Position numbers and translations under genes: made by a program. The notes under the pieces are model-generated. The model was not told the origin of the DNA and made no database searches. It worked only from the letters and a program-made list of their open reading frames with translations. 64,000 bases of DNA from CAZCAC01 sp964496575 (GTDB lineage Bacteria; Planctomycetota; UBA1135; GCA-002686595): assembly GCA_964496575.1 (NCBI GenBank), contig CAZCAC010000014.1, positions 1 to 64,000 of the forward strand, given 5' to 3'. Positions 27,391 through 36,701 of the stretch are shown piece after piece (within the stretch, counting starts at the first letter, position 1; the number at the start of each line of letters is the position of its first letter).

Positions 27391-27405
27391 GCAAGCGGTG
27401 TGCCA
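27391..27405 (-). promoter_or_regulatory. Sigma-54 (-24/-12) promoter for the radical SAM operon
   Basis: On the minus strand the sequence reads TGGCAC-ACCGC-TTGC, an exact match to the sigma-54 core TGGCAC-N5-TTGC with GG and GC 10 nt apart. It lies in the 75-nt gap between the divergent radical SAM operon and the AAA+ gene and points at the operon. Transcription would begin near 27379, leaving a leader of about 14 nt before the ATG at 27365. The expected chance rate for these ten positions is about one per million sites. Confidence 0.75.
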
Positions 27406-27416
27406 CGTGGAGTGGC
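27402..27416. promoter_or_regulatory. Inverted repeat in the divergent promoter gap, possible operator
   Basis: GCCAC-N5-GTGGC (27402-27416), with an internal palindrome CCACGTGG (27403-27410), overlaps the -24 element of the sigma-54 promoter and lies upstream of the AAA+ gene. It could bind a regulator of both transcripts. Only the symmetry is seen. Confidence 0.3.
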
Positions 27417-27440
27417 TCGTAGTACCAGGGAGGGACTCCG

Positions 27441-30400
27441 ATGAAGGACATTTCACCGATTCTCCGACCCTTCGCGGAAAAGGGCGGCGGGACAGTCGTG
27501 TACAAGGCGTACCCGCCGCACCGCGGGGATGATATCTCAGCCTTGCTCGAGCTGGCTCAGGCGATGCCCCCGGGAACGAAGTACGTTCCGATTCAGCCGC
27601 GGGACAACCTGGTGACCGACCTGCGGGTTCTGCTGCCCGATCTGGTGTGCCAGGGGCTCCTCGGGAAGGATCTGGTCCTCAGCAAGCTGGCCGGGACCCG
27701 GGCGAAGAGGACGCCGGGTGACAGGCGGAAGGAGTTCGACAGTAAGTCCCGGGATCTGCTCGTCCGGCTGATTCGTCGGGCGCTCGACTGGGAGAAGATG
27801 CCCGGCAAGGACGCTGAAGGGGTCGTCGCCGATCTCCAGGCGGCCAACCCGGGACTCTACGAAGCTCTCCTGGTCTGGATCGAAGGCGACGGCGGGAAGC
27901 TGCAGCAGGAAGAGGCGGTGACGGAGCTGTCGAGCCTCGTCGTGGGCCAGGAGGGGGATGGCCAGGAGCTCTACAAGGGAGTCCTGGACTGGATCGAGCG
28001 CAACCAGCAGTTCTCCACCGGGGAGAAGATGGAGCGATTCGTGCACATCCCCCCGGACAAGCCCTTGCTCGTGCTGGGCCGCCCGGACCTGTTCCGGCGC
28101 TACGACGACCCCACATCTCCATTGCGCACGGCACTCGACGGTGCTGCGTACCCGAATCGATTCGACCTGCCGGGGCGGGAGCGAGGCGCCCAGCAGGGGC
28201 AGTACATCGTCCGGGACCGCAAGTCGAGGCTCACCTACCAGGTCGCTTCGGATCAGTGGATGGACGCCGACGTCGGTTTCGTGTTCGCCAACGCCGGTGG
28301 GAACGGCCAGTGGGTCGTCGTCGCCAGCGGGGCGTCGTCGCTGGGGACCTTTTGCGCGGCTCATCTCCTCTCTCAGGATCGCCCCGGATTCGACGAGGCG
28401 GTCCGGAGCTGCCGCGACGCGGGGGGGACCCGCCCGGTCGATATCGGCTTCGCCTGCCGCTACACGCTGCTCTCCCGCTATCGACCCTTCCGGCACGTGG
28501 TCGAGCCGGACGATCTTCAGATCGACCTCCTGAACCCGCGCGACCTCGTCGGGTATCGATGGCTCCAGCGGAACGAAGACGAGTTCGAGCGCCTGACCGG
28601 CTCCTGGGACCCGGACCCGCCGGCCGCGGAGCCGGTGGGGGATGAGCAGGAGAAACCGGCGGAAGAGCCGGCGGAGACCGGGGCGAAGGACGAGACCCCC
28701 GAGCCCGAACCGCTGAAGGACCGGTTCATGCACTGGACCTGGTCGCCCGCCCGGGTGGAGCACCTGAAGGATGGCGAGGAGATCAGGATCATCGACGTCG
28801 ACGTGAAGGCGGAGACGGTGGAGATCCCCGGCCGGAGGCCGATCATCCTGAGTGAGCCCCTCGGGGCCCTGATCGATCGGATCGACAAGCACGTGACCCG
28901 GGACAGCACCACCTGGCTGGAGCGGCTCGGGAAAGGCGCCGGCCCCGGTGGGTTGCGCTCCTACGTGGAGATGCGCGACGACCCGGCCTTCCAGACGATG
29001 AGCCCCATTCTCCTGCTGGGCGGGACCGGGACCGGCAAGAAGTGGATCTCCGAGCTGATCGGGAAGCTCTGGGGGGGGCAGACCCTTCGCGCCGGGCTCA
29101 AGAAGGCGCGGAAGGCCTGGGAGGAATCCAAGACCAGGCCCCGCCCGAGGTGGAACCCCCACCGCCTGCTCCCGGGCCTCCTCGGGAAGGTGCTCCCGGA
29201 GTGGGCTGCTCGCGCGGGGGAGGAGGAGGGAGCGGGTGCGCCCCCGCCGGTCCACGATTCGCTGTACACCGTCGCCATCCTGGATCGACCTCGGGGCCTG
29301 CTCGAATCGGAGCTCCACGGAATCTACGCCGACGTCGCGACTGGCGTGGGCGCCGGCCTGGGTGCGTTCCTGACGGCGGGCACCGGCATTCTGCTCCTGG
29401 ACGAGTTCCTGGAACTCGACCCCGCCCTGCAGGCCAGCCTGCTCGTGGCGCTGGACACCGGCTGCGTCCACCCGGTCGGAGGGCCCGGGGCGTATCCGTA
29501 TCTCAGTCGGGTGGTCGCGGCGACCAACCGCGCCTCGAGCCTCACCGAGCTGCAGGCGCTGATCGATCAGGACGAGGTGCGGTCCGACCTCGTGGCGCGC
29601 TTCCCGAGGCGGTACGAGATCCCCCCGCTGGCCGAGCGCCCGCGGGAGGTGGTTCCCATCCTCGCCGGCATCCTCGATCAGATGAAGAAGGGCGAGGGCC
29701 ACTTGCGCATCTCGCGCCGGGCCTTCGAGGTCCTGGCCTGCCACCCGTATCCCGAGAACATCCGGGAGCTGGAGGCCCTGGCCCGCGACTTCTCCGACGA
29801 GCTGGTCGAGAGCTGCACGAAGCCGATCGCGGAGGCCGGTGACCTGGAGAAGGCCGACTCGGCCATCCGCCTGGAGCACCTCGGCCGGCTCGGGGTCTCC
29901 GACTGCCGACCCGGCCTCCGGCACGGGCTGATCAAGTACGAGCGCGAGACCGAGGACGAGTTCTACGACTTCAACATCCGTCCGCTGAGCCAGCCGAAGA
30001 AGAGCGAGCCGGGTGAAGAGGGGCTCGTGGGGCCCGATCCCGTCGTCGAGCTGCTGGGCTCCCTCGCGGAGGAGTGGCAAACCGAGGATTGGAGGGGACC
30101 GGACGAGAGCTCCGCGGTCGACGCCATGAGAAAGCAGGCCGACGCGTGCGCGAAGGACGGACCGAAGAGCTCGGGGCCCTGTTGCGTCGTCGAACACGAC
30201 CGCTTCGATGACCTGATCCGGGGCATCGGCCGGAGGGTGATGGAAACGGGGATCGGTGCCGGTGCACTCCGGGATCACTTCGCGCAGGAGTCGTGGACCG
30301 ACGGGAGCAACCTCCTGCTGTACGCCCTGCCCCTACCGCTCTGCTCGGGCTGCCTCAAGGGCGGGAAGGGCAAGCACCGTCGGAAGATGATCACCAAGCA

Positions 30401-30509
30401 CATCCAGAATGTCGTTGAAAGCGACGAGGTGCTCGGCGCGACGGGCGGGTCCGCCAGCGTGCTCACCACGAAGATCTTCCTCGTCCTCTGCGGCCAGGAC
30501 TACGGGTAG
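27441..30509 (+). CDS. Sigma-54-activator-type AAA+ protein with large N-terminal region, degenerate GAFTGA loop and no Fis-type HTH
   Basis: 1022 residues; the ATG follows GGGAGGGACTCCG. Residues ~1-390 are an unassigned sensor-like region; the stretch with DADVGFVFANAGGNGQW and VVASGASSLGT resembles a domain I cannot name. An acidic Pro/Glu linker (~392-430) follows. The AAA+ core has Walker A GGTGTGK (K533), ESELHG, Walker B LLLDEF (D654/E655), VVAATNR, the arginine-containing ARFPRRYEIPPLAERP, and PENIRELEAL, the NVREL block of sigma-54 activators. The GAFTGA loop reads DVATGV, so the Phe that touches sigma-54 is lost. About 60 extra residues lie between Walker A and ESEL. The last ~230 residues show no Fis-type HTH. 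It is divergent from a sigma-54-promoted operon, so it is probably that operon's regulator; a remodelling ATPase is the alternative. Confidence 0.8.
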   Translation: MKDISPILRPFAEKGGGTVVYKAYPPHRGDDISALLELAQAMPPGTKYVPIQPRDNLVTDLRVLLPDLVCQGLLGKDLVLSKLAGTRAKRTPGDRRKEFDSKSRDLLVRLIRRALDWEKMPGKDAEGVVADLQAANPGLYEALLVWIEGDGGKLQQEEAVTELSSLVVGQEGDGQELYKGVLDWIERNQQFSTGEKMERFVHIPPDKPLLVLGRPDLFRRYDDPTSPLRTALDGAAYPNRFDLPGRERGAQQGQYIVRDRKSRLTYQVASDQWMDADVGFVFANAGGNGQWVVVASGASSLGTFCAAHLLSQDRPGFDEAVRSCRDAGGTRPVDIGFACRYTLLSRYRPFRHVVEPDDLQIDLLNPRDLVGYRWLQRNEDEFERLTGSWDPDPPAAEPVGDEQEKPAEEPAETGAKDETPEPEPLKDRFMHWTWSPARVEHLKDGEEIRIIDVDVKAETVEIPGRRPIILSEPLGALIDRIDKHVTRDSTTWLERLGKGAGPGGLRSYVEMRDDPAFQTMSPILLLGGTGTGKKWISELIGKLWGGQTLRAGLKKARKAWEESKTRPRPRWNPHRLLPGLLGKVLPEWAARAGEEEGAGAPPPVHDSLYTVAILDRPRGLLESELHGIYADVATGVGAGLGAFLTAGTGILLLDEFLELDPALQASLLVALDTGCVHPVGGPGAYPYLSRVVAATNRASSLTELQALIDQDEVRSDLVARFPRRYEIPPLAERPREVVPILAGILDQMKKGEGHLRISRRAFEVLACHPYPENIRELEALARDFSDELVESCTKPIAEAGDLEKADSAIRLEHLGRLGVSDCRPGLRHGLIKYERETEDEFYDFNIRPLSQPKKSEPGEEGLVGPDPVVELLGSLAEEWQTEDWRGPDESSAVDAMRKQADACAKDGPKSSGPCCVVEHDRFDDLIRGIGRRVMETGIGAGALRDHFAQESWTDGSNLLLYALPLPLCSGCLKGGKGKHRRKMITKHIQNVVESDEVLGATGGSASVLTTKIFLVLCGQDYG

Positions 30510-30530
30510 CGATCTCCTCCTCCCCTGCGT

Positions 30531-32420
30531 CTACTTCGCGAAGGTCGCCTTCAACTCGACTTCCTTTCCCTTGCGCACGACCGTGACCGTGACCTCGTCC
30601 CCCGGCTCGTGCTCGCGGAGCATGTTGCGCCAGGCGCCCTGGCTCTCGATCTCGGTGCCGTTCCACTTCACCAGCAGATCACCCTCCTCGACTCCCGCCT
30701 TCGACGCGGTGGAGTTCGCGGTCACCGAGACGACGCGCACGCCCTGCTCACCCTCGGGGGCGCGGCCCGGGCGAACGCCGAAGCGAACTCGCGCGCGGCT
30801 TCGCCCGCTCGGCGTGTCGTCGAACTCGAACCGCTCGGCCCGGATCGCGGCGGAGTAGATCAGCTCCTCGAAGAGGTCGATGGCGTGAACCGCGTCGACC
30901 CGGTTGATCTTCGAGCTGACGTCCCTCGGCGTGTGGTACTCGTCGTGGAAGTCGGCGATGATGCCGAAGAGGTAGGGGATTCCCTTCTGCATGAAGGCGA
31001 GGTGATCGCTTCCGCCGGACATTCCCCGAGGCGTGACGATCTCCAGCGGGCTGGCCTCGAAGAAAGGCTTGGTCCACTCCGCCATCCCCTTGCCCGACGT
31101 CGTCCCCCCGACGTTGAGTCGCTTGTTCACGATCCGCCCGATCATGTCGAAGTTGATCATCAGGGCGAGCTGCTCCAGCGGAATCGGCGGCTCGTTGACG
31201 AAGTGGCGGGAGCCGTTGAGCCCCGACTCCTCGGCGCTGAAGCAGGTGAACAGGATCGTCCGCGCGTCCGCGTCCTCGGGGAGCTTCTCGTACTTCTGGA
31301 ACAGCCGATCGGCGAGCATGATCACGCCTGCGCTGCCCGAGGCGTTGTCGTCCGCGCCGGGGTGCAGCACGCCGGTCTCGCCGGTGCGGGAGCCGAAGTA
31401 GCCCATGCCCAGGTGGTCGAGGTGCGCTCCGACCACGATGTACTGATCGGCGAGCGCCCCGCGGCCGGGGAGGACTCCGCCGACGTTCTCCGCGATCAGG
31501 GGCTTCTTCTCGAGCTTCAGGTCGACGTGGAGCTCACCACCGAGAGGATGGATGCCTCCCCCTGCATCGGCCATCCGGCGCAGCTCCATCAGGCTGCGAC
31601 CCTTGTGGTCGACCATCTCCACCAGCTTCGTCGCGGCCTCTCCGGACATGTTGAAGACGGGAACATCCAGGCGATTGCGACCACCGCGCAGCTCGATCAG
31701 CGTCTCGACGCGAGGGTCCTTGGCGCCCGGTGTATTGACGATGATCACCGCCGCGGGGTTGTACTTCTTGACCGTGTTCAGCTTGGTGGCGAACCCTCCG
31801 CGCGCCGTCCAGCCGTCCCGACCCTTGCGCCACAGGCTCTTGCCCTCCTCGTCCATCGGCTCGAAGCGGAGCATCAGGGCGATCTTGCCGGTGAGATCGT
31901 CTTCATCGACGAAGGTCTCGTAGCCACCGGTACCCCGGCGGATCGAGTAGCCGACGAAGACCACCTCTCCCGTCGCCTCGCCGGAGAGGCCGTAGTTCAT
32001 CGCGTTGAAGTCGACCTCCGAGGTGAACGCGTGTCCGCCAGCGACGCTCATCGACTGGGATTCGAGCTCCAGCGTGTCGGAGAGAGGGAAGGGCTGCCGC
32101 CAGCTCGCGCGTGAGACCTTGGTGCCGTCCTTCTCGACCTGGTCGTAGGCCGGGATCATCCCGGCTTCCTTCAGGTAGTGCTCGACGTACTCGCGAGCGA
32201 TCTCCATCCCGCGTGAACCGGGCACGCGCCCTTCCATGAACGGGCTGGCTAGGGTGACGACGTGGTCGTTGAAGACGCGCACGTCTGCGGATGCACCGGC
32301 CAATGCCTCGGCGATCGTCGGGGCCGGGGTCTTCGCCTGCTGATACGCGAGCGCCGCGGGGGCGGCCAGGGCGATGGAGGAAAGGAGGAGGACAGGCGTG
32401 CAGCGGATAGGTTGGATCAT
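30531..32420 (-). CDS. Secreted M28-family zinc aminopeptidase with C-terminal PDZ domain
   Basis: 629 residues with a signal peptide (LLSSIALAAPAALA). After an N-terminal region with a PA-like insert (KTGKIALML-type segment, AAVIIVNTPG) comes the M28 catalytic domain. Its di-zinc ligands are in VGAHLDHLG, HPGADDNASG, FSAEESGLNG, NFDMIGR and a late DEYHTPRD. Residues ~545-625 form a PDZ domain (VVSVTANSTASKAGVEEGDLL). Exported, probably periplasmic, general peptide hydrolysis. It ends 21 nt from the convergent AAA+ gene end and is not obviously linked to it. Confidence 0.92.
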   Translation of the reverse strand: MIQPIRCTPVLLLSSIALAAPAALAYQQAKTPAPTIAEALAGASADVRVFNDHVVTLASPFMEGRVPGSRGMEIAREYVEHYLKEAGMIPAYDQVEKDGTKVSRASWRQPFPLSDTLELESQSMSVAGGHAFTSEVDFNAMNYGLSGEATGEVVFVGYSIRRGTGGYETFVDEDDLTGKIALMLRFEPMDEEGKSLWRKGRDGWTARGGFATKLNTVKKYNPAAVIIVNTPGAKDPRVETLIELRGGRNRLDVPVFNMSGEAATKLVEMVDHKGRSLMELRRMADAGGGIHPLGGELHVDLKLEKKPLIAENVGGVLPGRGALADQYIVVGAHLDHLGMGYFGSRTGETGVLHPGADDNASGSAGVIMLADRLFQKYEKLPEDADARTILFTCFSAEESGLNGSRHFVNEPPIPLEQLALMINFDMIGRIVNKRLNVGGTTSGKGMAEWTKPFFEASPLEIVTPRGMSGGSDHLAFMQKGIPYLFGIIADFHDEYHTPRDVSSKINRVDAVHAIDLFEELIYSAAIRAERFEFDDTPSGRSRARVRFGVRPGRAPEGEQGVRVVSVTANSTASKAGVEEGDLLVKWNGTEIESQGAWRNMLREHEPGDEVTVTVVRKGKEVELKATFAK

Positions 32421-32567
32421 CGCAAGAATCCGGGGAATCGGGTTCGGAGGGAAACCGTACGGCTAGCGGTGGGGATCGTCTCCACTATACTTGCTGCGGC
32501 CGACCGGCACCCAGATCCCACCGGCATGGAAGCCGAATACGACCCAGTTCACACAGCTCGAACGCTC

Positions 32568-33914
32568 ATGCGTGCGGCCATGCGCTTCTTCTTCCCAGCG
32601 TTCCTGTGCGTCATCCTCGCCGACCTCCTCGGCGCGGCAACGGCGACCGGGCTGCCCCGATCGGGGCTCCATCCCCAGGACGGTCCCGATGTCGACCTTC
32701 GCATCCGGATCGAGGAGAAGCGAGTTCGCTTCAATCTGATCCTCAACCTCGCCTACATCGATGAGATCGTCGACGCGGTCCGCGAGGACGAGAACTTCCT
32801 GCACCCGGTGGAGCACGCCGGCCTGCACGACGAGCTGTGGGCGTACTTTCACGAGAAGCTGCGGGTCGCGATCGACGACGTCGTGGTCAAGCCGGTGGAT
32901 CTGGACTTCGAGGTGGCGGACCCGGACCTGACGCTGCTGCCGCTCTTTCCTCTCGCCGGGACCCGGGCGCTGACCAAGGCGCGCATGGTGTTCGAGTTCC
33001 CGGTGAAGTCACCGCCGCAGCGGGTCTCGGTCACCTGGCCGGAGTTCCCCCCCGACACCGTGCTGATCAACCCCGACACGGGGGAGATGCCGCCGCTGCA
33101 GGTCACCGCCCGCCTCGCCGCCGGCGGGATCGAGCAGAATGTCATCTTCACTCAGGAGGAGCCGGAGTACACCTGGCACGCGAGCGCCGAGACGTACGAG
33201 GGGCGATTCCAGGCGGTGCCTGAGCCCGCGCCGGCGGGAGGGGATTCGGTCCCGCTCCTGTCGATCGGGCTGCTGGTGCTGGTGGTGGGCCTCGGGGGGT
33301 TCTGTTTCCTATCCGCTGCGGGGCGTCCACACCGGCGGAAGCTGGTGGTCGTCGCACCGCTGGGCCTGGTCGCGGCCTTCCTGTGCACGGGGGTGGCGCG
33401 ATACTCGTTCGCGGGCGCCGCTCACCTGCCGAGCGAATCGCAAGCGCGCGAGATCTTCCAGCCACTGCACGCCAACATCTACCGCGCGTTCGACTACACC
33501 GCCGAGAGCGACGTCTACGACGCCCTCGCCCAGAGCGTGCACGGTGACCTGCTCGATCGCCTCTACAACGAGATCTACCGCAGCCTGATCATGCAGGAGG
33601 AGGGCGGCGCCGTGGCGCGAGTGCAGGCGGTCAATCCGCTCGAGATGGAGATCGAGTCGATCGGACTCCTGCCTCCCGACGACCATCCCGGGTTCAGCGT
33701 GGTGACGCGCTGGCAGGTCGAAGGCGCGGTGTTCCACTGGGGACACTCGCACCATCGCACCAACGAGTACCAGGCGCGGTACGGCGTGCGCGCGACCGAC
33801 GCGGGCTGGCGGATCGCCGACAGCCAGGTGCTCGAGCAGCGGCGCGTCGACGCGGAGCCGATCATGCCGGGCGCGGGACCGGTCTGGCCGGGGATGGAGG
33901 ACGAGGAGCTGTGA
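32568..33914 (+). CDS. Membrane protein of unknown function, first gene of an ABC operon
   Basis: About 448 residues from the ATG at 32568 (a second ATG at 32580 is equally possible). Signal-like N-terminus (FFFPAFLCVILADLLGAA), a ~210-residue exported strand-rich domain, two adjacent membrane helices (LLSIGLLVLVVGLGGFCFL and VVAPLGLVAAFLCTGVA) and a second exported domain of ~160 residues rich in aromatic and acidic residues. I recognise no named family. Its stop overlaps the ABC ATPase start by 4 nt (GTGA), so it probably works with the transporter, perhaps as an envelope partner. Confidence 0.7.
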   Translation: MRAAMRFFFPAFLCVILADLLGAATATGLPRSGLHPQDGPDVDLRIRIEEKRVRFNLILNLAYIDEIVDAVREDENFLHPVEHAGLHDELWAYFHEKLRVAIDDVVVKPVDLDFEVADPDLTLLPLFPLAGTRALTKARMVFEFPVKSPPQRVSVTWPEFPPDTVLINPDTGEMPPLQVTARLAAGGIEQNVIFTQEEPEYTWHASAETYEGRFQAVPEPAPAGGDSVPLLSIGLLVLVVGLGGFCFLSAAGRPHRRKLVVVAPLGLVAAFLCTGVARYSFAGAAHLPSESQAREIFQPLHANIYRAFDYTAESDVYDALAQSVHGDLLDRLYNEIYRSLIMQEEGGAVARVQAVNPLEMEIESIGLLPPDDHPGFSVVTRWQVEGAVFHWGHSHHRTNEYQARYGVRATDAGWRIADSQVLEQRRVDAEPIMPGAGPVWPGMEDEEL

Positions 33915-34597
33915 GCGGGACGCCGATGATCCGCCTCGATGGGGTGCGCTTCGGCTACGGAGAGAACGCGTTCCAGCTGGCGGTGTCTCACCTGGAGGTC
34001 GCCCCGGGCGAGCGCGTCGCCTGTATCGGCCCGAGCGGCACCGGCAAGAGCACGCTGGTGAACCTGATCGCGGGGATCCTCACTCCCGAGCGCGGCGCGG
34101 TGGACGTCGGTGGCGTGCGGGTGTCCGAGCTTTCCGACGACCAGCGACGATCGCGACGCCTGAGTCGCCTCGGGATGGTCTTCCAGGAGCTGGAGCTGCT
34201 CGACTACCTCGACGTCCTCGACAACATCCTGCTTCCCTTTCACCTCGCGCGCGACCCGCGAGTGCCGGCGCCGGTGCGGACGCGCGCGCGTGAGCTGGCC
34301 GAGGAGACGGGAATCGGTGGGCTGCTCGCCCGCAAGCCGCGCGCGCTCTCCCAGGGGGAGCGGCAGCGCGTGGCGATTGCTCGCGCGCTGATCGGCGAGC
34401 CGGAGCTGATCCTCGGTGACGAACCGACCGGCAATCTCGACCCGGCCACGGCGGCACAGATCCTCGATCTGCTCTTCGGCGAGGTGCAGCGCCGCGGCGC
34501 GACCCTGTTGATGGTGACGCACGACCACTCGATCCTCGATCGCTTCGATCGGGTGATCGACATGGGCGAGCTGATCGGTCGGGGAGAGGTGTCGTGA
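33911..34597 (+). CDS. MacB/LolD-type ABC transporter ATP-binding protein
   Basis: 228 residues with Walker A (GPSGTGKST), Q-loop (VFQELELLDYL), signature LSQGERQRVAIARAL, Walker B plus catalytic Glu (ELILGDEPTGNLD), and the H-loop MVTHDH. The NLDP..A.QILDLL pattern is that of the lipoprotein-release/MacB branch. It is coupled by 4-nt overlaps to the genes on both sides and pairs with the following permease. Confidence 0.93.
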   Translation: MSGTPMIRLDGVRFGYGENAFQLAVSHLEVAPGERVACIGPSGTGKSTLVNLIAGILTPERGAVDVGGVRVSELSDDQRRSRRLSRLGMVFQELELLDYLDVLDNILLPFHLARDPRVPAPVRTRARELAEETGIGGLLARKPRALSQGERQRVAIARALIGEPELILGDEPTGNLDPATAAQILDLLFGEVQRRGATLLMVTHDHSILDRFDRVIDMGELIGRGEVS

Positions 34598-35760
34598 AGG
34601 GAGTCTGGCTCCTCTCCTGGCGGCACGCGCTGCACAACCGGGCGCAGACGGTGATCCTGGTCGCGTGCATCTCGGTGACGATCTTCCTGCCGTGCGCGAC
34701 CGCGGTGCTGACCTCCGAGTACGAGCAGCGCCTCGACGCGCGCGCCGAGGCCACGCCGCTGGTGGCGGGCGCGCGGGGCAATCGCTTCGACCTGACGCTG
34801 TCGGCGTTGTACTTTCGCGAGAGCACGCTCCCGCAGGTTTCCTGGGGCGAGCTGGAAGAGCTGCGCTCCGGCGGGGACTGCGTGCCGGTGCCGCTGCACG
34901 TGCGGAACACGGCGCAGGGCTTTCCGGTGGTGGGGACGACGCCGGAGTACTTCGAGCGGCGAGACCTCGTCGCCGGCGCGGGGACGCTGCCGCTCCTGAT
35001 CGGCGACTGCGTGCTCGGCGCGGGGGTCGCGGAGGCGCTGGGCCGGGCTCCGGGGGACACGATCTTCTCCGATCAGAAGGAGCTGTACGACATCTCACGG
35101 CCGCCTGCCCTGAAGATGCGAGTCTGCGGGGTCTTGACCCGGAGCGACGGCCCCGACGACGACGCGGTCTTCGTCGACGTCAAGACCGCCTGGATCATCG
35201 AGGGGCTGGCGCACGGTCACGACGACGCCGACGGCGTCGACGAGAAGCTCGTGCTGGGGCGCGCCGAGGACGAGGTCGTGCTGAGCGGCGCGTTCATCGA
35301 GTACAACGAGGTGACTCCCGAGAACGTCGACAGCTACCACTTTCACGGCGAGCTGGGCGCGATGCCTCTCTCGGCGATCCTCGTCTTCCCGCGCGACCTC
35401 AAGGCGGGAACACTGATCAAGGCGCGCGGGAACCTGTCGCGGACCTGGCAGGTGGTCTCGCCGCGCGAGGTGATCGACGACCTCCTGTCCTTCGTCTTCC
35501 GCATCAAGGCGTTCCTCGACGGCTACTCGGGGGTGCTGGCGACGATCACCGCGCTGATGACCGTGCTGGTGCTCCTGCTCTCGATGCGTCTGCGCCGGCG
35601 CGAGATGGAGACGCTCGATCGCATCGGTGGCAGCCGCTTCACCAAGGCCCGGTTGTACGGCAGCGAAATGGTGCTGGTCCTGATCCTCAGCGTGGGCCTC
35701 GCGCTCGCCGCCCTCGGCGTGTCGCGGCTGGTACTTCCCGATCTGCTTAGAACCCTGTGA
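34594..35760 (+). CDS. FtsX/MacB-like ABC transporter permease
   Basis: 388 residues with a GTG start overlapping the ATPase stop. One N-terminal membrane helix (TVILVACISVTIFLP) is followed by a large exported domain and a C-terminal block of hydrophobic segments with the LDRIGGSRFTKARLYGSE motif typical of FtsX-like permeases. MacB-type permeases act mechanically, not as import channels. Its coupling to a metal-binding lipoprotein downstream is therefore notable. Confidence 0.85.
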   Translation: MKGVWLLSWRHALHNRAQTVILVACISVTIFLPCATAVLTSEYEQRLDARAEATPLVAGARGNRFDLTLSALYFRESTLPQVSWGELEELRSGGDCVPVPLHVRNTAQGFPVVGTTPEYFERRDLVAGAGTLPLLIGDCVLGAGVAEALGRAPGDTIFSDQKELYDISRPPALKMRVCGVLTRSDGPDDDAVFVDVKTAWIIEGLAHGHDDADGVDEKLVLGRAEDEVVLSGAFIEYNEVTPENVDSYHFHGELGAMPLSAILVFPRDLKAGTLIKARGNLSRTWQVVSPREVIDDLLSFVFRIKAFLDGYSGVLATITALMTVLVLLLSMRLRRREMETLDRIGGSRFTKARLYGSEMVLVLILSVGLALAALGVSRLVLPDLLRTL

Positions 35761-36701
35761 GCATGACGATGAAACCCGCAATTCGTTCCTCGCTGTCGGC
35801 CCTGTTCTTCTGCTTCGCGCTCGGTTGCTCGGACCGGGATGCTTCGACCGAGCCGTCGGCCGAGGAGCCGGTCGTCTACACCACTTTCTACCCGACGGCG
35901 TTCTTCACCGAGCGGATCGCCGGCGATCGATTGAAGGTCGTCTGCCCCGTGCCCGAGGGCGAGGATCCGATCTTCTGGAATCCCTCGCGCGAGACCCTCG
36001 CCGAGTACCAGCAGGCGGATCTGATCGTCGTCAACGGCGCGGAGTTCGAGAAGTGGGTCGCTCACGTGAGCCTGCCCGCGAGTCGGATCGTGGACAGCGC
36101 CGCGGGGCTGCCGGAGGGGTTTCTCGAGTTCGAAGCGACGCAGCACCGCCACGGTGTGGGCGGCGAGCACACGCACGAGGGAATCGACGGGCACACCTGG
36201 GTCGATCCCATGGCCGCGCGCTACCAGGTGGGGCGGATCGCCGAGGCGCTCGAGAAGCGCTGGCCGGAGCACGAACGGGAGTTCCGCCAGGCGGCCGCTG
36301 GGCTGCAGGAGGAGCTCGTCGCGCTCCACTCGCGGATGAGCGGGCTCGAGCCGCGGGTGAAGCTCGCGACGCTTTTCGCCTCCCACCCCGCCTACGACTA
36401 CCTCGCGCGCCGGATGGGCTGGACGGTTCTGAGCTTCGACCTCGACCCGGAGGTCGTTCCCGACGAGGAACAGCTGAAGGAGATCGAAGCGAAGCTCGAG
36501 GGCGGCGGGAAGCACTTCCTCCTGTGGGAGGGGGAGCCGCTCGCGGAGACAGTGGAGCTCTTGAAGGAACGGTTCGGGATCGCGAGTGTCTTCTTCTCGC
36601 CCGTCGAGCTGCTCGACCCGGAGCTGGAGGAGAAGGGCGAGGACTACCTGTCGATCATGAACGCGAACATCGATCGGCTGGCGGAGGCGTTGCCGCGGTG
36701 A
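35757..36701 (+). CDS. ZnuA-like metal-binding lipoprotein
   Basis: About 314 residues. A lipobox (CFALGC) anchors it. The fold is that of cluster A-I metal-binding proteins (VYTTFYPTAFFTERIAGD, ADLIVVNGAEFEKW, ASHPAYDYLARRMGW). A His-rich loop (QHRHGVGGEHTHEG) is typical of zinc-binding ZnuA/AdcA. The first coordinating His of canonical ZnuA, usually after the DPH segment, is not where expected (EDPIFWNPS), so metal specificity is uncertain. GTG start overlaps the permease stop; in-frame ATGs at 35763 and 35769 are alternatives. No ZnuB-type permease is nearby. Confidence 0.85.
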   Translation: MSMTMKPAIRSSLSALFFCFALGCSDRDASTEPSAEEPVVYTTFYPTAFFTERIAGDRLKVVCPVPEGEDPIFWNPSRETLAEYQQADLIVVNGAEFEKWVAHVSLPASRIVDSAAGLPEGFLEFEATQHRHGVGGEHTHEGIDGHTWVDPMAARYQVGRIAEALEKRWPEHEREFRQAAAGLQEELVALHSRMSGLEPRVKLATLFASHPAYDYLARRMGWTVLSFDLDPEVVPDEEQLKEIEAKLEGGGKHFLLWEGEPLAETVELLKERFGIASVFFSPVELLDPELEEKGEDYLSIMNANIDRLAEALPR

